NCBI GenBank assembly: GCA_003254925.1 | Contig: QANZ01001590.1 | Span: 33,028-97,027, forward strand | Direction: 5' to 3' | DNA from: Chamaecrista fasciculata | Lineage: Eukaryota > Streptophyta > Magnoliopsida > Fabales > Fabaceae | Length of the DNA: 64,000 bases | Shown: positions 36,334 to 46,528 of the stretch, one piece after another | Layout: each line of letters opens with the position of its first letter | Numbering within the stretch: position 1 is the first letter of the stretch | Position numbers and translations under genes: made by a program | Notes under the pieces: generated by a model | The model's database searches: none | What the model saw: the letters and a program-made list of their open reading frames with translations, nothing else | Told to the model about the DNA's origin: nothing

Positions 36334-37073
36334 GTGACAACTATTGAAGAATATTCTCAAACTTTTCTTTTCCCAAAAAAAAACTATGATACTTAATTAA
36401 ATGTCTGTTAAATTAATTAAGGCACTGGTTATTAAAGGGTTTTCTCATTTTGAAAATTAAAAATAATAAACTAAAAATATAAATTATCAACTTTCAGGTT
36501 TTCTTTTTGTTGAAATTATTATGTTGGTCGTAATTATCAATTTCTCATGTTTTTTAATTTTTAACCACTTTGCAAAAAGTATTTTTTTTTAAAAAAAAGA
36601 ATCTTGTGATTAGATAAAGTCGTAAGTATATATGATTAGGGTGGAAAAATATATTTTTTTCGGAAGTAATCAAATTATTTTATTATAAATGTTTGGCATG
36701 TTTTAAACAGTTATCTAAAAGTTAATTTTTTCCTCTGAAATTACTTCATTCTTCAAACACCACATTAAAGAAATTGTGTTGTGTACTTACAAACTATATT
36801 ATAGTTTTTGGCTTAACCTCTTGATACCAACACAGGCAATTTTAGTTTAAAAACAAAGCTCTCTTTTTTTGGCCAGATTAAAACAAAGCTTTAATCAGTC
36901 ATTAGTTCTATATTAGTCCATATATTGATATATGGAAACCCGGAAGAGATTATTATGACCACATAAATCCAAGAAAAAGTCGGATGGGAACTATATATAT
37001 TATTGAAGTAATCGAAAATAAAATGTGAGTATTTGTATTATAATCTTCATATTTATATTTATATTTATATTTA
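36334..37073. other. AT-rich spacer, no gene seen
   Basis: No gene. The last ~70 bases (aaatgtgagtatttgtatta and ataatcttcatatttatat) recur at 37,735-37,775, see the finding on paired insertions. Confidence 0.4.
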
Positions 37074-37536
37074 GGCCAAAGTGAAAATTTGGTCTCATAT
37101 TTTTTTCTTTAATTTTCAATTTTTTTTTTTTTGCCAAAGTTCAGTTTCCAATTTGGTTATATATTTTTTTTTTAACAGTTCTGCTCTTATATATATATAT
37201 TTGCAAAAAGTCTCAATTTTAGTTTCATATCCTTTTTTGTCCTATATTTTTTAGTCAAGTTATAGAATTAGTCTCATATTTTTACAGAGGATCAACCATT
37301 AGTTAATTTTTTTTTTGTAAAGATATAAGACCACTTCTAAACTTAATCCAAAGATATGGGATCAATTCTGCAATTAACCCAAAAATATAAGACCAAATCT
37401 ATAACAAAAAGAAAATATGAGATTAAATTGGGACCTTGCCCAAAGATATAGACTAAAAATGCAACAAAAGAAGGATATGTACAAGACCAAACTGAGAACT
37501 GAATAAAAGATATGGAACCAAATGTATACTTTAGCC
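37074..37536. mobile_element. Mutator-like foldback element with perfect 9-bp duplication
   Basis: The ends are ggccaaagtgaaaatttgg and the complement of ggctaaagtatacatttgg. A perfect 9-bp duplication ttatattta lies at 37065-37073 and 37537-37545. Arms are made of repeated tctcatatctttgg-like phrases. This is one of the two clearest cases tying the GGCCAAAGT group to the Mutator superfamily. Confidence 0.85.
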
Positions 37537-37775
37537 TTATATTTACGTACGCAGTATCAAAATTAATTTTTATCTCAATTATATGAAGGTGATCCTCTGT
37601 AAACTGAGACTAATTACGTACGCAGTACCAAATGGAGTATTGAGGTCATACCCACGCACCAAGAATTATCAAGGTGATCGATGTCATATATGAGGTCATG
37701 AGAGATTGGAAGTGAAAAGACGGATGGAATCGAAAATTAAATGTGAGTATTGTATTATGATCTTCATATTTATAT

Positions 37776-38112
37776 GGCCAAAGTTCTAGTTTGGTCCCTC
37801 TGTTATGTTCATTGTTCTAAATAGGTCCCTCAGTTATTTTTCGTTCCATATTGGTCCCTCTAACGTTTTCCATCCATTTTTCAGTTAAAAAAATAGGAAA
37901 AATAAGCTTTCATCCCCAAAAGTTTTATTTTCTTATATTAAGGTCCTTTTCTTTTTATAATAGGATCAAACCGTAAGAAAAGAAAATAAATTAAGATTTT
38001 AAGTAAATTTGCCCAAAAATAAAAAATTTTCTCTCCCTCTCGAACACCACTCTCTCTCTATCTCTCACCCTCGGCTCTCTCTCTCACACACACCACTCTC
38101 TCTCTCCCCCTT

Positions 38113-38157
<45 letters not shown>

Positions 38158-38547
38158 NNNNNNNNNNNNNNNNNNNNNNNNNNNNNNNNNNNNNNNNNNN
38201 NNNNNNNNNNNNNNNNNNNNNNNNNAGAGAGAGAGAGAGAGAGGTGTTCGTGAGGGAGAGAAAATTTTGTGTTTTTGGGCAAATTCACTTAAAATCTTAA
38301 TTTATTTTCTTTTCTTACGGTTTGATCCTATTATAAAAAGAAAAGGACCTTAATATTAGAAAATAAAACTTTTGGGGATGAAAGCTTATTTTTCTTATTT
38401 TTTTAACGGAAAAATCGATGGAAAACGTTAGAGGGACCAACTTTGACAAGTTTTGAATAACTGAGTGACCAATATGGAACGAAAAATAACTGAGGGACCT
38501 ATTTGGAACAATGAGCATAACAGAGGGACCAAAATAGGACTTTGGCC
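37776..38547. mobile_element. Mutator-like foldback element with perfect 9-bp duplication and a gap
   Basis: Arms (37776-38040 and 38240-38547) are near-exact inverted copies beginning ggccaaagttctagtttgg / ggccaaagtcctattttgg, with a shared inner part taataggatcaaaccgtaag. The perfect 9-bp duplication tatttatat lies at 37767-37775 and 38548-38556. The centre is a CT/AG run around a 68-base N gap (38158-38225), where the assembler could not resolve the hairpin tip. Confidence 0.88.
38158..38225. other. Assembly gap (N) in a (CT)n hairpin tip
   Basis: Left of the gap is a long tctctc run and right of it an agagag run, so the gap sits at the symmetric centre of the foldback element. Confidence 0.95.
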
Positions 38548-38851
38548 TATTTATATTTATGTACGTATCAAAATGAATTTTTTTCTGGCCAAAAAAAAAA
38601 TTAATTTTTATCTCAAAATTTTATGAATAACTGAATTCCCATATTTAAATTTAGAGAAATGTTAAAATAAAATATTTTTTTATTAATATAAAATATATTT
38701 TCATCAATTTTTTATATCTATAAATACAAAAAATCATATATTTGAATATTAATTAAATTAATTTAATATTCAGAATAAATATTTTATTTTTATAATTTTA
38801 TATTCTTTTAATACATAAATTATATATATATTTTATCGGCAAAAATAATTA

Positions 38852-39992
38852 GGCCATAGCCCTATTTTGGTCCCCCAGTTATGTTTAGTGTTCTAAATTG
38901 GTTCCCCAATTATTTTTCGTTCCATATTGGTCCTCCAGTTATGCAAAACTTGGCAAAATTGATCCTTCTAACAGTTTCCGTCCATTTTTCCGTTAAAAAA
39001 AAGATAAAATTGATTTTTAACTCCTAAAATTTAAATTTTTTACATCAATGACCTTTTTCTCTATAATAGGACTAAAATGTAAGAAATAAAAAATAACTTG
39101 GGGGTTTTAGTTTATTTCACAAAAAAACAATAATCTCTCTCTCTCTCCTCCACATCGGCTCTCTCTCTCCGTCCAAACCCCACCTCCCTCCTTGCCACTC
39201 TTTCTTCTCGCCTCAAGTCATCTCCGACGAGGGTCTCTGCAACTACTCCGGCGGCGGAAAGATTGGAAACCTCTTCCTTTGACCGAAAATTTCTTCACAC
39301 CAAAGCAAATAATCGAACACAAATATAGGAGAACCCTATTCAAAGGCAAGGCAGAAAAGCAAAATATTTCTTGAATTCTTCAAATCGAATCATATAAGCC
39401 TAACATCGATATAAACCTAAAATTTCTTGAATTCTTCAAATCGAATTCTTCATTAATGCCTCCTTCCATGAAAAGCTTCATGGGGTCTTTCTTTGAAAGT
39501 TCATTAATGCCTCCTTCCATTCCTCTCTCACAACCCAGTACCCATCTCCTTCCTCCACCCTTGGCTCCAATCTCGACGCCGCCGCAGCCTCGTCGGATGC
39601 CGGAACCTGCGTCGCCGCCAGAGTAGTTGCAGAGACTCTCGTCGGAGATGACTTGAGGCGAGAAGAAAGAGAAGTGGGTGGCAAGCGGGGAGAGAAAGCG
39701 AACACAGAGAGAGGTCTTTTTGTTTAAATTTAATTACAATCTCAATTTATTTTTTGTTCTTACGTTTTGATCTTATTATAAAAATGAAATGACCTTAATG
39801 TAAAAAACTAAAACTTTTGGGGGAAGAAAGTTTATTTTTTCTTTTTTTTAACAAAAAAATGGATGGAAAATGTTTAAGGGACCAACTGTGTCAAATTTTG
39901 GAAAACTGAGGTACCAATATGGAACAAAAAATAACTGAAGGACCAATTTGAAACATTAAGCATAACTGAGGGACCAAAATAGGACTTTGGTC
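38852..39992. mobile_element. Foldback/Pack-MULE-like element with a GC-rich inverted centre
   Basis: The outer arms are ggccatagccctattttgg and the complement of gaccaaagtcctattttgg, with flanks aaataatta and aaaaaatta matching at 8 of 9. The GC-rich centre (about 39,128-39,720) is itself an inverted repeat: cttctcgcctcaagtcatct, then ccgacgagggtctctgcaac on the left reappears as its complement at about 39,620-39,690. That piece has gene-like composition (tccggcggcgg) unlike the AT-rich arms, suggesting a captured host fragment present in both orientations. Source gene not recognised. Confidence 0.75.
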
Positions 39993-40352
39993 AAAAAATT
40001 ATAAATATTTATATATAGGTACACATAAAATTATCCACTGATCCACATCACTAGTAGAGGTAAAACTATAAAAATTAATATTAATAAAATTTAAAATTAT
40101 ATAATATTTATAAAGCATATACACTTAACACTTTATTTTAGAAGAGTGTTACCGTATCATAGACACATGTTTGTATCTGAAGCTCCTATAATACTTATAT
40201 GACACATTTGTAAGTTTTATAATATAAAATTATTTTTTTATCACTTTAACATAATAAGTAATAAAATTATTTAGTCAGATCTGTGAAGGAGAGTTTGATA
40301 TATCCTTAGGGGCGGAGCCAGGATTTTTGGTTAAGGGGCCGAAATAAATTTT

Positions 40353-40570
40353 TGGTCAAAATCTTATTTTTAATCTCTAATGTTTATCTAAAGTTCTATT
40401 TTGGTCCCTGATGTTTGGATTTGAGACGAGAGAAATATGACCATATTCAATAGTTAATGACCAATTATGAAACTTTTAAAAAATATTAAGAATCAAAACA
40501 AAACAAAAAATTATTAAGGGCCAAAATAAAACTTTGGGTAAGTATTAGGGACCAAAAAATAATTTTGGCT
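40353..40570. mobile_element. Short foldback MITE (ggtcaaa group) nested in the 40,307 element
   Basis: The arms tggtcaaaatcttattttta and the complement of gccaaaattattttttgg with inner ttttggtccctgatg / gaatcaaaacaaaac correspond to the outer arms of the 7,931 element, with most of the middle missing. Confidence 0.6.
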
Positions 40571-40708
40571 TTTTTTATATATTATCAATATTATAAGATA
40601 TAATGTATAAGTTGAAAAAAAATATATATAAAACATATAAAAAAAATGTAAAGAAATAATGAGATCAGAGAGATAATAGTATTTAAATTGATTATTTTTC
40701 TCATGAAT

Positions 40709-41121
40709 TACCTTTTTCTCAATTTGATCCTTCATAAATTTTCTTTCTCAATTTAGTCCTTCACAAATGTTTTCGTTATTAAAGTTAATCATTCCATTCA
40801 ATTTTTAAAGCAGATAGTGATATGACAATGTTGATGATGTGTCAAGTTAAGTGCCATATACAATATTTTTTTTATTGCCAATTTTCTCTAAATTTATAGA
40901 TAAACATAGATGATGTGAAATAAAATAGAAGATATACTTATGTAGCAATAAAAATGATTATTGTATGTGAAATTTAACTTGACACGTCATCATTTAATAA
41001 CATTATATCACCAATTCTGTTATAAATTTAATGGAGGGACTAATTTTGATAATGGAAACATTTGTAAGAGATCAAATTGAGAAAAAATTTATAGAGGACC
41101 AAAATGAGAAAAGGATAATAT
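40709..41121. mobile_element. Foldback MITE (ttctcaatttgatcc group)
   Basis: The left arm cctttttctcaatttgatcc, caatttagtccttcacaaat is mirrored by atttgtaagagatcaaattg and gaccaaaatgagaaaagg. Inner gatgatgtgtcaagttaa pairs with ttaacttgacacgtcatc. Non-coding. Confidence 0.65.
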
Positions 41122-41838
41122 ATGAGAGACTAAAATTGAATGTTAATCAATAGACACTAAGACTTTCATCATCACGATTCGAACCTGGACCTTGAATGAG
41201 AGAATAAAAGTTTAGGGGGGGCCACCACAAGACCATGAAGTGTAACATGCCTGAAATATCAATACAAATATATATATTATCAATTTTTTGGTTGTATATC
41301 CTGCTTGGGATTGTGCTGTGATTTTGGATGATATTATTTTTGTGTTTTGCAAGTTTTTAGGTTTTAACATCTCCCATATTATGAGAGGTGTGAATTTGGC
41401 AGTTGATTGGCTTCCCAGAAGTGGTGCTAAGGAGATGTGCCCATGGGGTTGGATGGCTTCATCCCCATCTCCTCTTGCTGAGATTTTGCTGGCTGATTGT
41501 GGGTTGCTGAATGAAGATGTTGATGTTGGCTAGTTTTGTGTAGTAGGCTTTGCTGTGTAATTTTTTCTTTTGTTGTTGGTTATTGCTATTTGGCTTTGTG
41601 CCTGGATTGGTGTTTGTTCTTGGTTTTGGTTGGTTTATAACACTGATTGGTTAAAAAAAAAGTAATAGAAAAATGACACATGACATAGGTTATGAGCACC
41701 TATAGTAATTTTTAAAATTTTCATCAATATGTATGGATCTTTAATTATAATATATAACTATATGTTGTATTATGCTATATAATTATAAGAATTTGACGTG
41801 TCGATGTATCCGTTTATATGAATATTTATGCTTCAAAG

Positions 41839-42194
41839 CGTGAGATTTTCTATTAAATTTTAGCCAATATTTTTTACGAAAATTATAAGAATGTACATAC
41901 TATAATTTATTTTTGAGAGACTATACTAAAAAATTATTAACTTTGGCATACCAAATGATTAAATTACTCAACAATATATAATCCCATCCTCATCCATCAG
42001 TTTCTCACTACCTGGAGTTGATTCATTAATGTTCAACGAAGCCCAATTAATTCCACTTTCCTAGCAACACAGAACCCCACACCCATTTGCATTTTCAAGT
42101 TGCAGGGACCACAATTTAATTAGTACCTACTGCTAGAAATCTATCTCTATATATATATGTATGTGTTTGTCTAGGTTTGATATATATATGATCT
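41839..42194. other. AT-rich spacer, no gene seen
   Basis: About 356 bases with no recognised feature apart from AT microsatellites near 42,150. Confidence 0.4.
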
Positions 42195-43052
42195 GGTCAA
42201 AATCTTATTTGTATCCCTAATATATATATATATATATATATATCCTAAATTCTGTTTTAGCCTTACTGTTTTTTTTTGTTCAATTTTGATCCTTGATGTT
42301 TGCAATTTATTCTGTTTTGTCCTTATTATTTTCCAATAAGTTTCATGATTGGTTTTTAACTATTAAATATAATTATATTTATTTTGTTTCAAGTCTGAGT
42401 GTGACAAAATTGGAACTTTGAGTTACTCTTGACAAGTTCTTGCTCTACCCAATATGATCCGTTATGGCAAACAAGGTCAAATCGAATCTGAAACATGTCT
42501 GAAAGTGTATTGCTTGTTTCATGAAGTTGGCTATATATATATATATATCGTTTCAAGCTAAGTTCGAATACAACAAAATTTACGAATTACTTTTAATGAG
42601 TTCTTTTTCTATTTAGTAGTTAGGACCATCAACAAACCGGGTCAACTAGTACTTTGTAAGTGAGTTTAGTTAAAACAACAATGCTAAATTTTGAGTATTA
42701 TTTTATCTCCTTTGTAGACAATCCTAATTGGATAAAAAAAGAACTTGCCAAAAGTAATTCATAATTCCCATTTTGGTGCTTTCAGACTTAAAATGAGAAA
42801 AATATGACCAACTTCATGAAACTAGTAGCCCCATCTCAAGCTCGATTTGACCTCGTTTGTCACGGCCCCGACTTGTAGCTTCAATTTAGTCGCATTCGAA
42901 TTTAAAATGAGAGAGATATGACTATATTCAATAATTAGATATCAAAACAAAATTGTTGGGAAACGATAAGGACCAAAATCAAATGAAAAAAATATTAAGG
43001 ACTAAAATAGAATTTAGAATAAATATTAGGCACGTAAATGAGATTTTTGACC
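42195..43052. mobile_element. Foldback MITE (ggtcaaa / agagatatgac group)
   Basis: The left end ggtcaaaatcttatttgtat is mirrored by the right end (gtaaatgagatttttgacc). Inner paired words include tgagttactcttgacaagtt and its approximate complement, and gagagatatgac. Same family as 7,931. Confidence 0.65.
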
Positions 43053-43099
43053 TACAATAACCGCATACATCATGTAAGAACAAAGATGCTTCACTTAAA

Positions 43100-43276
43100 C
43101 CAAGCTTGGATGATTTAATGGTTAGCTCACTAGGTCGCTTAAGCAAGTGTCAGGGGTTCGATCCCTGCCTTGTGCATGCAACAACCAATTGGCCAGCGGC
43201 AAACCCTTAAATGAAGCTCAGATCCGCGGAGGATTAGTCCTTAGCCCATCGGGCTGGGGATACCTTGGAAATAAAA
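43100..43276 (+). mobile_element. tRNA-derived SINE of a second family
   Basis: A-box-like aatggttagctcactagg and B-box ggttcgatccc, then a body with gcggaggattagtccttagc and ccatcgggctggggatac. It is flanked by a perfect 18-bp duplication aaagatgcttcacttaaa (43082-43099 and 43277-43294). It differs from the 30,342 family except for the tRNA-like head and the 'attagt' body word. Confidence 0.9.
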
Positions 43277-43294
43277 AAAGATGCTTCACTTAAA

Positions 43295-44609
43295 TTCACT
43301 CTTTAGTTTCTTCGTGGACCGTCCCATTAACTTTTTTATATATAAGAAATATTTAAGTTCGGGTAAGCACTTATGGACCATCCCATTAACTCTTTAGTTT
43401 CTTAAAATATCTTCTAATTTTTGTTGAGAATTTACGAAAAAAATTTATATATTACCAATTGTCTCATCCTGAAATAAGAGTCATAAAATAAAATTCTCAC
43501 ATCCATTAAAAGATTTAAATTCTCGGGTTTATTAAGTAAGAGTCTAAACCTCGATGATCTGTCCCATTAACTTGTTTTTTAAATGATGCGTCTGAAATAT
43601 CTCTATGCCCAATCCATCTATGACAAGTTAACCCATCAAAAAGATTTACCGTTAATCATAGTTATATCAGTCTCTAATTAATGAAACTTAACATAGTTAA
43701 TTTGTACTTTATTTATGGATACATATATATAGTACCCACGGTACGTATGGGGTTAATGAGTTGGGCTCCAAGGTACTCTTATATATGAAGAATGTCTTAC
43801 ATCTATAAACCAATTCACATGCCTACAAAATTGGTCTATGAGGCTATATATCAACCATAAATAATATATATATATATATATATAAGAATATACATAAAGT
43901 ACAATTATGTGTGTATTATATATAATAACCACAAGATGCATTTATGGATCAAATCGTTGATATATATAGCTGCAAATATATGTAGCTTCATGTGTGAGTA
44001 TGACAATAATTATGGTCAGTTTCAATGAATATATATATCTAATAATCTAACTCCAATAATTATTAGTGCCCATGATTAATTGATTAATATTGTTTATACT
44101 TACTCGATCTTAACAGATTGGAGCTCGAATTAATCAAGACTTATTAATCACAAGCTTTTATGAGTGTAGTGAGTAATTAAGCTTCTGAGAAAACGCAACA
44201 TATATTATATATAACCGAAAAATGGATCAAGATTTTAGTTGATTAGTTAGGGATAATTAAGAAATTGCATTAATTGTTTAATAATATACGTAATATAATG
44301 ATGATTAGAGATCGAGGATGGACCACATGGGTGTTAGCAGAAAGAAAAGAAATATTGAAACCTCTGACTTTCCAACTATCATGCACATTGTGACAGTTTT
44401 CGGTTAACGTTGTAGGCTGTTCTGTAATAATAACAATAATATTGTCAGATGATCAGATCAATCAATATATTTAATTAATTACTAATTAGCACGCATGTGC
44501 TAACTCCATCCATCCCCTTAATTAATCCTATATAATTAATTGATTAATTAATTATATAAATACAACTCCTTTAGTTTGATTCCCTGGATCAGCAACTGCA
44601 AATGTATAT
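43295..44609. other. Spacer, no gene seen
   Basis: AT-rich with an (AT)n run near 43,870. 44,330-44,430 has more balanced composition but no recognised feature. Confidence 0.4.
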
Positions 44610-44624
44610 ACAAAGAAATTAATA

Positions 44625-44913
44625 TGTGTGTGTGAGTATTTAAGTAGGTTATACGAGAATAAGGACTAACACCCGCGTTAGGTGTTTTGTCCATTCTTGT
44701 CTCTGGCCAAAAAAAGAAACGCATGTGCGTGAGAGGTAAAACTGGGATGGGAGCGCAAAGCGCGTGCTTGGGGCATGCCCTTGTGGTGGTTTCAAGCCCC
44801 ACATCGGTGGGAAGTGAGTGTGTGTGAGTATTTAAGTAGGTTATATAGGAATAAGGACTAACACCTGCGTTAGGTGTTTTGTCCATTCCTGTCTCTGGCC
44901 AAAAAAGAAAATA
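44625..44913 (+). mobile_element. Dimeric SINE-like insertion
   Basis: A 3' fragment (44625-44716: gtgagtatttaagtaggtta ... gtgttttgtcc ... tctctggccaaaaaaag) is followed without break by a full unit with B-box-like ggtttcaagcccc and the same 3' body, ending in an A-rich tail. One 15-bp duplication acaaagaaattaata flanks the pair (44610-44624 and 44914-44928), so both units arrived as one insertion. Confidence 0.8.
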
Positions 44914-44989
44914 ACAAAGAAATTAATAGAACCATATATTTACAAGTATATATATAATATTTGTGTATATATGAGGTTATGAATTATTA

Positions 44990-45437
44990 GGGCCAAAGTG
45001 CACTTTTGGTCTCATAACTTTTGATTAAGTCTCAATTTGGTCCCATAATTTTTTTATTGCACTTTCGGTCTCATATCTTTTGCTTAGGTTGCATATTTGG
45101 TCTCATATTGCACTTTTGGTCTTACTCTTATACCTTTGGGTTAGGTTGCATAATTGGTCTTATATATTTTGGTCATATTGTAAAATTAGTCTCATATCTT
45201 TGGATTAAGTACATAATTTGTCTCATATATTTGGGTCAGGAGAGACTAACAGTGAAACAATATTTTGCAAATATATGAGACTAATTCTACAACCTGACCA
45301 AAATATATGGGATCAAAAGTGATACGAGACCAAATCGTAATCTTTTACAAAGATATGAGATCAAAAGTGCAACAAAAAAGTTACGAGGCTAAATTGAGAC
45401 TTAAACAAAAGTTATGAGAACAAAAATGTACTTTGAC
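44990..45437. mobile_element. Mutator-like foldback element (GGGCCAAAGT)
   Basis: The left end gggccaaagtgcacttttgg is mirrored by the right end (aaaaatgtactttgac). The flanking 9-mers gaattatta and taattatta match at 8 of 9. Arms are built from tctcataacttttg and tttggtcccata phrases, near those of the 493 element. Confidence 0.75.
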
Positions 45438-45497
45438 TAATTATTAATTAATTAATTAACCTCATGAGCTAGCTTATGAATCTGTGGTTGGTAAATG

Positions 45498-45773
45498 GAG
45501 TTAATTTGTTTAGTGTTTAAGACAGAAGAAAATAAACAAGATATTTTTTCAAGGAAGAATTGAAAATGGTGGGTCCATATTGAACATGGTCAAACTGAAA
45601 TAAGGATGGAAGTATAATTTAGAAGGGGACTTTTGGAGTTAATTTGTTTAGTGTTTAAGACAGAAGAAAATAAACAAGATATTTTTTCAAGGAAGAATTG
45701 AAAATGGTGGATCCATATTGAACATGGTCAAACTGAAATAAGGATGGAAGTATAATTTACAAGAGGACTTTGG
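45498..45773. repeat. 138-bp tandem duplication
   Basis: Unit 1 (45498-45635) and unit 2 (45636-45773) share gttaatttgtttagtgttta, aggaagaattgaaaatggtg and catggtcaaactgaaataag with very few differences. No known role; no element ends. Confidence 0.85.
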
Positions 45774-46108
45774 AAGGATATAACTAATGAATGGTAAAAT
45801 AGGTGAAAAAAGAGGTAAAAGTATGAAAGAGAATCTGCCAGGGACTAAACTGAAAAGTAAAGAAGTGTAAGATGTGTTTGTAAGTTACGTTAAAAATAAT
45901 TATGAGAATGAAACAAAGGTATGGGAGTCTTGTAGACAAAATGAGGAATACAATGGTGGAGGAGTTGAGTTGTTTTAAGGGTCTTAATGTGATGTTTCAA
46001 AGAATAAAGGGGGTAGGAGCCTAGAAATTAGAAAGTTGGGGGGAGAAGTATAGTTTTACCCCAAGAAGGCAGTGAAATGAAAAAAAAGATCTGAAATGAA
46101 AAAAAAAA

Positions 46109-46317
46109 TGCTCAAACCGCCGGTTCGGTCCAACGTTGGACCCGGTTTTCCGGTTTTTTACCGGTTATTCCCGGTCCAATCCAGTCCAACANCCAATTTT
46201 TTACCGGTTATTTCCGGTCCAACCCCCACTTCGGTTTTTTGGGTTGGACCAACTCGTTCCTCTCTGCGGTTAGCGGTCCGACCGGGCGGTCCGGTCCGAT
46301 TTTCACATCATTGCCTT
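46109..46317. mobile_element. CCGGTT-rich repeat with an N at its centre
   Basis: Words of the form accggttattcccggtcc recur around an N at 46192, and the right end is ggcggtccggtccga. Relative of the larger element at 23,649. The block left of the N partly repeats right of it, as at other single-N joins. Confidence 0.5.
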
Positions 46318-46324
46318 GAATAAC

Positions 46325-46528
46325 CTCACAATTTTTGAAAGTTTAGGGGTTCTAAATGAACAAAATAAAAAATTGAAAGAGTTTATCTGTCAAGTTATAA
46401 TACTTAGAAACTTTAAGTGAGTAAAATTGAAAAATCAAAGGGTTGTTTATCAAATTTTAAAACACACAAGTATTTTCTACCCTCGACCTAAAACTCAAGG
46501 GTTTTGATACAATTTAACCTACTAATAA
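46325..46528. mobile_element. Solo right arm of the ggctaaattgcac foldback group
   Basis: Phrases gtcaagttataatacttaga and cctaaaactcaagggttttg lead to an end acaatttaacc, the right-end pattern of the 32,868 element. The left arm is missing. Confidence 0.5.

Larger units (their letters stand above)
40307..41294. mobile_element. Element starting TAGGGGCGGAGCC with perfect 8-bp duplication
   Basis: It begins taggggcggagccaggattt, a terminus common in plant hAT-like repeats. The perfect 8-bp duplication tatatcct lies at 40299-40306 and 41295-41302, inside the LINE fragment. The right end (ttttttggttg) does not mirror the left, so either the right end has decayed or it is not a simple TIR element. 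It contains two foldback MITEs and a tRNA-like gattcgaacctgg word near 41,177. Confidence 0.65.
40262..41664 (+). mobile_element. LINE 3' fragment (RNase H-like end), itself interrupted
   Basis: Left piece 40,270-40,306 and right piece 41,303-41,664 read continuously once the 40,307-41,294 insert and one copy of its duplication are set aside: ESLIYP, then AWDCAVILDDIIFVFCKFLG, then HIMRGVNLAVDWLPRSGA. The last block is the characteristic C-terminal motif of the RNase H domain of plant LINEs (His-x-x-Arg-x-x-Asn-x-x-Ala-Asp-Trp-Leu-type). A stop at 41,531-41,533, a GT-rich 3' tail and a poly(A) run (41,655-41,663) follow. The direct repeat aagtaata precedes the left end (about 40,237) and follows the poly(A), as expected for a target duplication. 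Strongly 5'-truncated. Confidence 0.7.
40112..41838. mobile_element. MITE (GAAGCATGGACAC family) split by later insertions
   Basis: The left part (aagcatatacacttaacact, then agtgttaccgtatcatagac) ends near 40,260. The right part (atgacacatgacataggtta, then gaatttgacgtgtcgatgta and atgcttcaaag) resumes at about 41,665. Together they follow the order of the intact element at 53,236. The inserted material is a LINE piece with further elements inside. Confidence 0.6.

Noticed and set aside
39192-39705. Short frames in the GC-rich centre of the 38,852 element
   Set aside because: Both come from the same inverted fragment; no start context, splice structure or recognised domain supports an independent gene.
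41170-41190. tRNA-like gattcgaacctgg word
   Set aside because: No A box, acceptor stem or cloverleaf can be formed around it; it is part of a repeat.
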